From: Thoreauomyces humboldtii
Lineage: Eukaryota; Chytridiomycota; Chytridiomycetes; Spizellomycetales; Powellomycetaceae
DNA length: 13,119 nucleotides
Assembly (NCBI GenBank): GCA_027596035.1
Contig: JADGJA010000656.1
Location: 1 to 13,119, forward strand
Direction: 5' to 3'
The translations under genes and the position numbers were made by a program. Below the pieces are notes generated by a model. The model saw only the letters and a program-made list of their open reading frames with translations. It did not search any database and had not been told where the DNA came from. Shown here piece by piece: positions 7,395 to 13,119 of the stretch; the first letter of the stretch is position 1, and each line of letters begins with the position of its first letter.

Positions 7395-10300
7395 ATGACC
7401 TACGACGGTAATCTTACCGGAACTCATGTTTTTATTGACCGCCCGGTGAAGAGTCCTGTCGTCCGTTGGGTGCTTCCTTCGCCTTTCCGACGAGGTGAAG
7501 AGACGTCGGTTCTCGAGACAGAGACTGTATGCGTCAAGGTATCGCCATCCTTCAGGATCTTTGTTTCCAAACAGGGAACCTCACCATCTTCCCAGGAGAG
7601 TGCCTTGGAGATAAAGCACCTCGATCTTGACGCCTATCCATCTCGCTTGGTCACGACTCTCGAGCAGGATGTCTTTGGCCATATACGGGCAACGGCTTGG
7701 ATTACGGTAGCGGATGGTCATATCCTGGATGAGTCTCGCACCTATCTGGCTGTTACATCGGACTCGGGACATCTGAGCTTCATCTCGTGCGAGATGCAAG
7801 CGCATGGGTTGCGCCGCTTCGCAGCCGTTGCGCAGGTGAAGTCTACGCATTGAGCAACCATGGCATCATTCTAACTGGCTGAAACCGCGTATAACGTTGC
7901 AAGGTGTCCATCGCGAAACCGGGACTTGACTACTTTGAGATTGGGCAAAGTCTGGCGGTGGATCCTCAGTGAGCTTCTGCTAGTCTGATTCTCAATGCGG
8001 AAGGAAGCGTACCAACGAATATTGTCAGTTCACGTGCGATTGCCGTAGGGGCTCTTCATGACTGTGTAAGAATCTGGCCAGTTGCAACTCTCACGGAAGG
8101 CATTGTACAAAGTGATAGGGTAGGACATTTATGCTTTGTCTATCTATTTTGTTCGCATACGTACCAATATTATCTATGGTAGTCTGTGTCTGTCAAAGAA
8201 ACCGGCATTATTTGGAAACTACTCTTCCTATACCCTACTGGCGGAGATTCGCAGGCCCAGCTGATAGTTGTGAAGAGCGTGTACGTTGCGTCCGTGAATG
8301 AGGCATGAAAGCATGGGCGTTGATATCCACTCGAACCTTAGAGACAGTGGGCTTGCGGTCGTGTACTATAAATTTGACGCAACCGGCTCTTTGCAAGAAT
8401 CGATGCAAAGATGGCCCGAGAAAGTCATCGCACACGGTAAGCCTTGCCGTCACCGGGTTCCCATTGGTTCGACTGCACCCTGACATTTCCACTTGCAGAT
8501 GCCGTTCCGCTTCATGCTTTCGCTCTTTCCAATATCCCGGGCGCCTTCATTATCATCACCGTAGGTCACGGGGATTTCTATGATTAGTTTCTTGTTTCTG
8601 ACAACGATACCTGACAGGATGTGGACGTCCGCTTCGTGAATATCGTCCGAGATGGGGACTTCGTGGTCATCACACTCCCGTCTCTGCGCATCTCTCCAGA
8701 GTCTCCGGAGAAGCAAACGATCGTGGCAGCTGCAAGTCACGAACCTACATGTGATCTGAACAGCACGACCACTGCAATCCAGAGCTTGTACGTGGGAACC
8801 GACCAAGGTCACCTGTTTCGATTGGACTTCGATCGTAATCTCGTGGTCACGCCCCATCATGTGATCGATGTGGAACGAAGCATCCAATCTCTGTCCGTGA
8901 TCCCCATCCCTGGGGACCGGGAAGGGGCATGTCACCTGTTCGTCGAGGGGGACGGCTGCGATGGAGTCATAATCTCGGTGAGTGCAGCTTATCTATTCCA
9001 CCCTTCGCGAAACTGAGTATCTGACGATCGTCCAAAGGCATGTCCGAAATCTGGTGCCTTTGTGGAAGCTGCATGGCCAAATTGGGCTCCCGACTTGGAC
9101 TTTGCGGTGGCGGACGTCCATCGGGAGGGTCATGACACCCTTCTCCTCACCAGCGGTACCGAGACGCATGGCGACATCCGTGAGATCCGAAGCGGCATCG
9201 CGGCCGTGATTCACACGAAGTCGAACAGCGGCATGGTTGGGTAAGGTCAACCAGAAAGCAAGCATACGGAAAGGGTTTGAATTGAGCTGTGAAGCGGTCG
9301 GTGACTCTTAGGGCAAGAGCCCTTTTTACTCTGAAGCGCCGTGCGAGTGACATGGACGACGCAGCTCTCGTGATTTCGTTCGTCGACGAAACCCGGGTCA
9401 TGATTCTCCAAGGTTCGTCAATCTTACTCTCATCCAACAGTGATAGCAAGTGCCGAAATCTGACTTTGCGAGATCTTTCAGAGAACGAGCTTGTGGATGC
9501 GACCGGTTGCGGATTTGACCGAACAGTTCCGACTTTGCACGCAGCCAACTTCGGGGATGGCTTGCATGTGCAGATACATCCCAGAGGACTAGTCGTGATG
9601 GATCTGTTCACATCAGACGGTCGACCTCAAACTTGGGACCCTGGATCCCAGAAAGTGGTCGGAGGCTGCGTCAACGGCGATATGATTCTTATCTCGATCG
9701 CCGAATCCGTGGTTCTCCTGCAAGCGATTTGGGCTATGGAATCGTAAGGCTACAGGCACCGTGTGGTCTTCTTCGAAGCCGTTTAGAGCCTCACTCATAC
9801 TTCTGTCAGGTCCGACCCCCAACTTGTCGAAGTTCGGCGCATCTCGCTCAACTTTTCGCCCTCGTGCTTCTATGCAACGTGCCTACCAAGAAACTCCCCA
9901 AGCAGGTATGCTTCAGAGCTTCCTCATCTTACTGCTCGTGCTATCTAATGAAGTATGTAATGGCAGTGTGCAAAGGATTTGCGTGGTAGGTACTTATGAG
10001 CAGTCGGTGTTGCTGCTGTCGATGGAACCCGAAACATGCTTGGAGCTCCTTCATCGCGAATCTCTAGGTGAGTACGTCCGCGTTAGTGTTGCCATGCCTA
10101 CTCTGATCAAAGTTTCCAGCTTTTCGCAGTTATGGAAGCGTCAGTGTCCCGCATTCTTTCCAGTTACAAGAGACTTCGTCTGGAACGCGATTGTTGGCAG
10201 GTAAGGGTTTGACCCTCATCAGATCTTGCTATGCTAGCGGCTGACATCTTGCCAGGCACTCGGGATGGCCTCCTCGCGACGTACTCCTTATCACTTAGTA

Positions 10301-12671
10301 AGCGGCAAGACTTCGTCTTGCCGGTCACATTAACCATTAACAATTATTTCTTTCGGACTCATCTTCGAATCTTTTCTAGCTGCCGAATCCGCACCAGGCC
10401 TTGCTCTGCAGCTCCGATCAGTATGCCAAGCTGGAATCCTTCCCGTAAGCCTCGTATCGTCCTCCTCCTTATCGAGCAGCCAGTTCGATGCGCTGGCGCT
10501 TTCGAATACCGCGTGGAGAGTCACAGATTCTGCACATGGTCAGGCTGCGTTGGTTCGCATATCCTGCCCCCGAGTATGTGAATAAATATGTTCAATCTTT
10601 TCGAACACTCTTTTCAATATCTGAGAAATAGCTGACTTGATATCGTCTTCCTTCCTTGCTTTTCAGATTATCAGTGCTGCCCCATTTCGATATGCTGGGA
10701 TCGAAGGCGGATGCATGGTCCTTGTCAAAAGCGGATTGGAGTATCTGGAGCTTGATGAAGGGCCGAAGTGCAACCTTCGAAGGGTGCCGCTCGGGCAGGT
10801 CAGTTTCCTCGTTCTCATCCGTCCCAAATCCCTTCCCTAATATGATGATGGGCAGGGCCCAAGACGTATCCTATATGACGAGACAACGCGGCGGGCCGTG
10901 GTAGCCGTTACCGTTCGATCTCTTGGTTACGTTGGATCCGAGTTGCTCGTCATTGACCCGATAAGGTGTGAGCTTCTCGCTGTTAGCAGCCCCTATTTGC
11001 TGCCGTCACTTATGTTCTCTCTGCGCAGCGGAAAGATCTTCTTCCGAGAGGCCTTACAGCGTGATGAGAAGATTCTCGCCCTTGCCGGTATGCTTACCAT
11101 TCGTACGCGATCTATATGAAAGGTCTGGTTCACTCAACTTGGACCTGCTTATACAGAGTGGAACGTCAAAGAAGGGAAACGCTACATATGCGCTGGGACC
11201 TGGGGCTTTCGCCAAGATCTGGATCCAAAGATCCAGCACGGACGAGTCCTGGTATATAGCTTGAAAGCTTATGAGAGGAAAGAGAAAAGTTCCGAGGTAA
11301 GCAAATTGCACACATCCTTAACTTTATAGGTGAGATCTTGCTGAAGCTGAACACATATGCTGCAGGACAAAAAGGTTGTCATGTACAAGATGAAGCTACT
11401 TGGCGAGATCGTGCTCGACGGACCTGTTCAATCGATTTGTTCGTTTCTGGGAAGGTAAGGCGACATGATGCCTCTACATTCACGCGGCTGGCAAGCTCAC
11501 GGCCTTTGCAGCTATCTTCTGGCCGCCGTGGGCGATGTCTTTTATCAGTTGAAGATCGATGCACATACGAGAAAGTTAGTGCAGAAACTTTCGACTAGCA
11601 CAATACGATAAAATACTTACCTTGCACTCTTTGTTGCACTTAGACTTGTGCTTCGCACAAGCGTCACGGCACGCTGGCCGATACAATGCATCAGTGTTGC
11701 TGGTAATCGCGTCATCATGGGTGGACAGAAGGAATCTGTGTCTTTCTGGAACTATGATCCAGAAAGCCGATCTTTCTCCTTTGATCAAAGGTGAGAACCG
11801 TCTTAAATATGTCTGCCACAGATGTCCGCTCGGTAACCCTGACTGCTTGATTCGGACGAAGCGACCGATACGCGCGGCCCATCGCGGACTGCATCGCAGC
11901 AGACGACGACGTGGCCATTGCTAGCGACAAGTGCGGAAATCTCTTTGGTTTTACTTCAGGTGAGACTGCTAGAATGCCTTCGGTAACCAGAGGTTTGAGC
12001 TGAAACCAGAATTTCAAGCGCCAGGCTTCGAACGCACCCTTGCATCGCCTTTCTCCATCCATCTGGGCGAACCCATCTTGAAACTACGACGAGGCTGTCT
12101 TGTAGGTCGACCTGGACGAGGCCCCGCCTTGTCTCATCCAATAGCCGGTTCGGAACCATCATCGCAAAGCAAAATTCATGGATGGCTTCCTCCTATGACA
12201 AGGGACGAGTATGGAACTCGACCTCGACGCAGACAGGTCATATACGGTTGCTCGGTAGTCGGAAGTATATATGCGGTGATACCCATCGACAGCCTCACTT
12301 ACGATCGTCTGACTGTCCTTCAACGCATCATGGCTGTCCATCCAACTACCCGGCCCCTGCTAGGTAAGATGTCCTCATGAGCTTGTGATGCCACTCGTCT
12401 TCCCACTCATTCCGGTTTTTTCTATTTCCCAGGAAACGACTACCACCGTTATCGCTCCGATGGGCTCAACGAGCCTTTCCATGGATGCATCGATGGCGCC
12501 ATGGTGTCTCAATTCCTCCGCCTGCCTCTTGGAGAGCAGCTTGACATCACGGGGAGTTGGAACCTCATCTGGAAGGCAGAGTATCCACTCATGGCCGCGC
12601 GTGACGCATCCGACACCATTCCGAGCGCTTTCGAGAGTTGCATCTTAGATCTGCGAGGTCGTTGCGCCTGA
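7395..12671 (+). CDS. Divergent SF3B3/RSE1-DDB1-CPSF160 family protein (MMS1_N + CPSF_A), 24 exons, complete
   Basis: Exons: 7395-7835, 7904-7968, 8029-8119, 8183-8280, 8342-8436, 8499-8560, 8618-8977, 9038-9240, 9312-9743, 9810-9905, 9967-10067, 10120-10200, 10256-10297, 10380-10573, 10667-10798, 10856-10965, 11029-11087, 11157-11296, 11366-11454, 11512-11574, 11644-11790, 11862-11959, 12010-12363, 12433-12671. They total 3792 nt (1263 aa) and every phase agrees. Family landmarks: SDSGHLSF (122-129), SLAVDPHSRA (163-172), GPRRILYDE (832-840), KRYICAGT (895-902), SDKCGN (1055-1060) and FHGCIDG (1200-1206), the last two near the CPSF_A end. The family forms three beta-propellers that scaffold SF3b, CPSF or cullin-4 ligases in the nucleus. 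Length fits RSE1/SF3B3 (about 1200) better than CPSF160 (about 1440), but conservation is too low to name an ortholog. A 44-residue basic stretch (about 1098-1141) is inserted in CPSF_A. The exon 9 acceptor could instead be at 9317 (two residues fewer). Several acceptors end in AAG. Confidence 0.92.
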
Positions 12672-12846
12672 GGTCTGACGTTCTTCCAGGGCCATTATCT
12701 TTCGGGTTACATCATCAAATACTTTGTGTACATGGGTGAAGCTCGACGGAAAAGAAGAGGGGAGAGGGAAAAAAATGACTACATGTAAAAGGAAGGTCTC
12801 GGTTGATGCGGGTCTGCGTGATCGTCATCACTGCAAGAGCTCATAT

Positions 12847-13095
12847 TTACTCGTGGCTATTCTTTTCGCAAGCTGAACGATCGGGCCCCCTATCATGAAA
12901 GCTCTTCCATTTTTCTACCTCCAGAGTCAGACTGCGCCGACTGCTCAAGTCCAGTACAAACATGCGTCGATGTGGTTGTTTCTGAGGAGAATGAAGGGTA
13001 AAGTTGAATAGAGTCGGGACGCCCGTTGAGCGATCGTCAGCAGGAGTTTCAACAAGCACAGGCCTCCACGGAGGGGGGTCTTTCAACAAGCTCAT
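12847..13095 (-). CDS. Hypothetical small protein or terminal exon of a gene extending past the window
   Basis: An open frame of 82 codons with ATG at 13095, directly preceded by an in-frame TGA. It is convergent with the large plus-strand gene (175 bp between stop codons), a normal spacing for tail-to-tail fungal genes. Within it, a pyrimidine tract ending in CTCCTCAG (last base about 12979) looks like a splice acceptor, so the true coding part may be only the last 44 or so codons, joined to exons beyond the window. The residues MFVLDLSSRRSLTLEVEKW have protein-like composition, but I recognise no domain. Confidence 0.4.
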   Translation of the reverse strand: MSLLKDPPPWRPVLVETPADDRSTGVPTLFNFTLHSPQKQPHRRMFVLDLSSRRSLTLEVEKWKSFHDRGPDRSACEKNSHE

Positions 13096-13119
13096 TCACG
13101 ACAACGCAGTCCCTTCCCC

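Noticed and set aside
7539..7574. Possible 36-bp micro-intron in exon 1 of the CPSF_A-family gene (GTATCG to AACAG)
   Set aside because: It keeps frame either way, but it is shorter than any other intron here, and the 12 residues it encodes (with SFRIFV) fit the hydrophobic pattern of the first propeller strands.
8457..8477. tRNA B-box-like GGTTCGACTGCACC
   Set aside because: It lies inside a well-phased intron, and no cloverleaf or A-box was found around it.
8450..8935. 161-codon minus-strand frame inside the CPSF_A-family gene
   Set aside because: It is the antisense shadow of exons 6 and 7, which have clear family context on the plus strand.
10966..11119. Read-through open frame past 10965 in the large plus-strand gene
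   Set aside because: Splicing 10966-11028 gives DPISGKIFF, which matches the family pattern much better than the unspliced reading.
12099..12141. Possible 43-bp intron GTAGGT to CCAATAG in exon 23
   Set aside because: Its length is not a multiple of three, and removing it breaks the frame leading to the conserved C-terminus.

Overview
The window looks like nuclear DNA of a filamentous or yeast-like fungus, most probably a basidiomycete. The two large genes are cut by many very short introns (50-93 bp) with GT..AG ends and often a CTNAN-type branch site. One gene is a fungal-type hybrid histidine kinase. The organism call is an inference from gene structure and gene content; no taxonomic marker gene is present.

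Layout. (1) 146-3778, minus strand: a complete hybrid histidine kinase of 8 exons (model 1038 aa) with PAS, GAF, HisKA (H-box His460), HATPase_c and receiver (Asp940) domains. Its 5' flank (about 3779-4520) is strongly pyrimidine-rich on the coding strand. (2) 5101-5448, minus strand: a small single-exon gene, possibly a mitochondrial protein. (3) 5449-6894: no confident protein gene. It holds a TATA element, a chain of four consensus-looking introns on the plus strand (5777-6504) with poor coding content, a short degenerate tandem repeat, a 9-bp perfect inverted repeat, and open frames on both strands near 6600-6950. (4) 6895-7351, minus strand: a probable 3-exon gene for a 105-aa protein I do not recognise. 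(5) 7395-12671, plus strand: a complete gene of 24 exons (model 1263 aa) for a divergent member of the SF3B3/RSE1-DDB1-CPSF160 family (MMS1_N and CPSF_A domains). Every splice junction was placed by hand, and the frame is kept from ATG to stop. (6) 12847-13095, minus strand: an open frame that is either a small gene or the last exon of a gene running in from the right, convergent with (5).

The genes do not form an evident pathway or cluster. The kinase is a soluble phosphorelay sensor. The CPSF_A-family protein is expected to be a nuclear beta-propeller scaffold for splicing, 3'-end processing or cullin-4 ubiquitin ligase. The most unusual points are the Ser/Asp-rich insertion inside the kinase ATPase domain, the very divergent RSE1/DDB1-like protein, the 43-bp gap between two divergent start codons at 7351/7395, and the intron-bearing but apparently weakly coding unit at 5777-6504. 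I saw no mobile element, CRISPR array, tRNA or rRNA.
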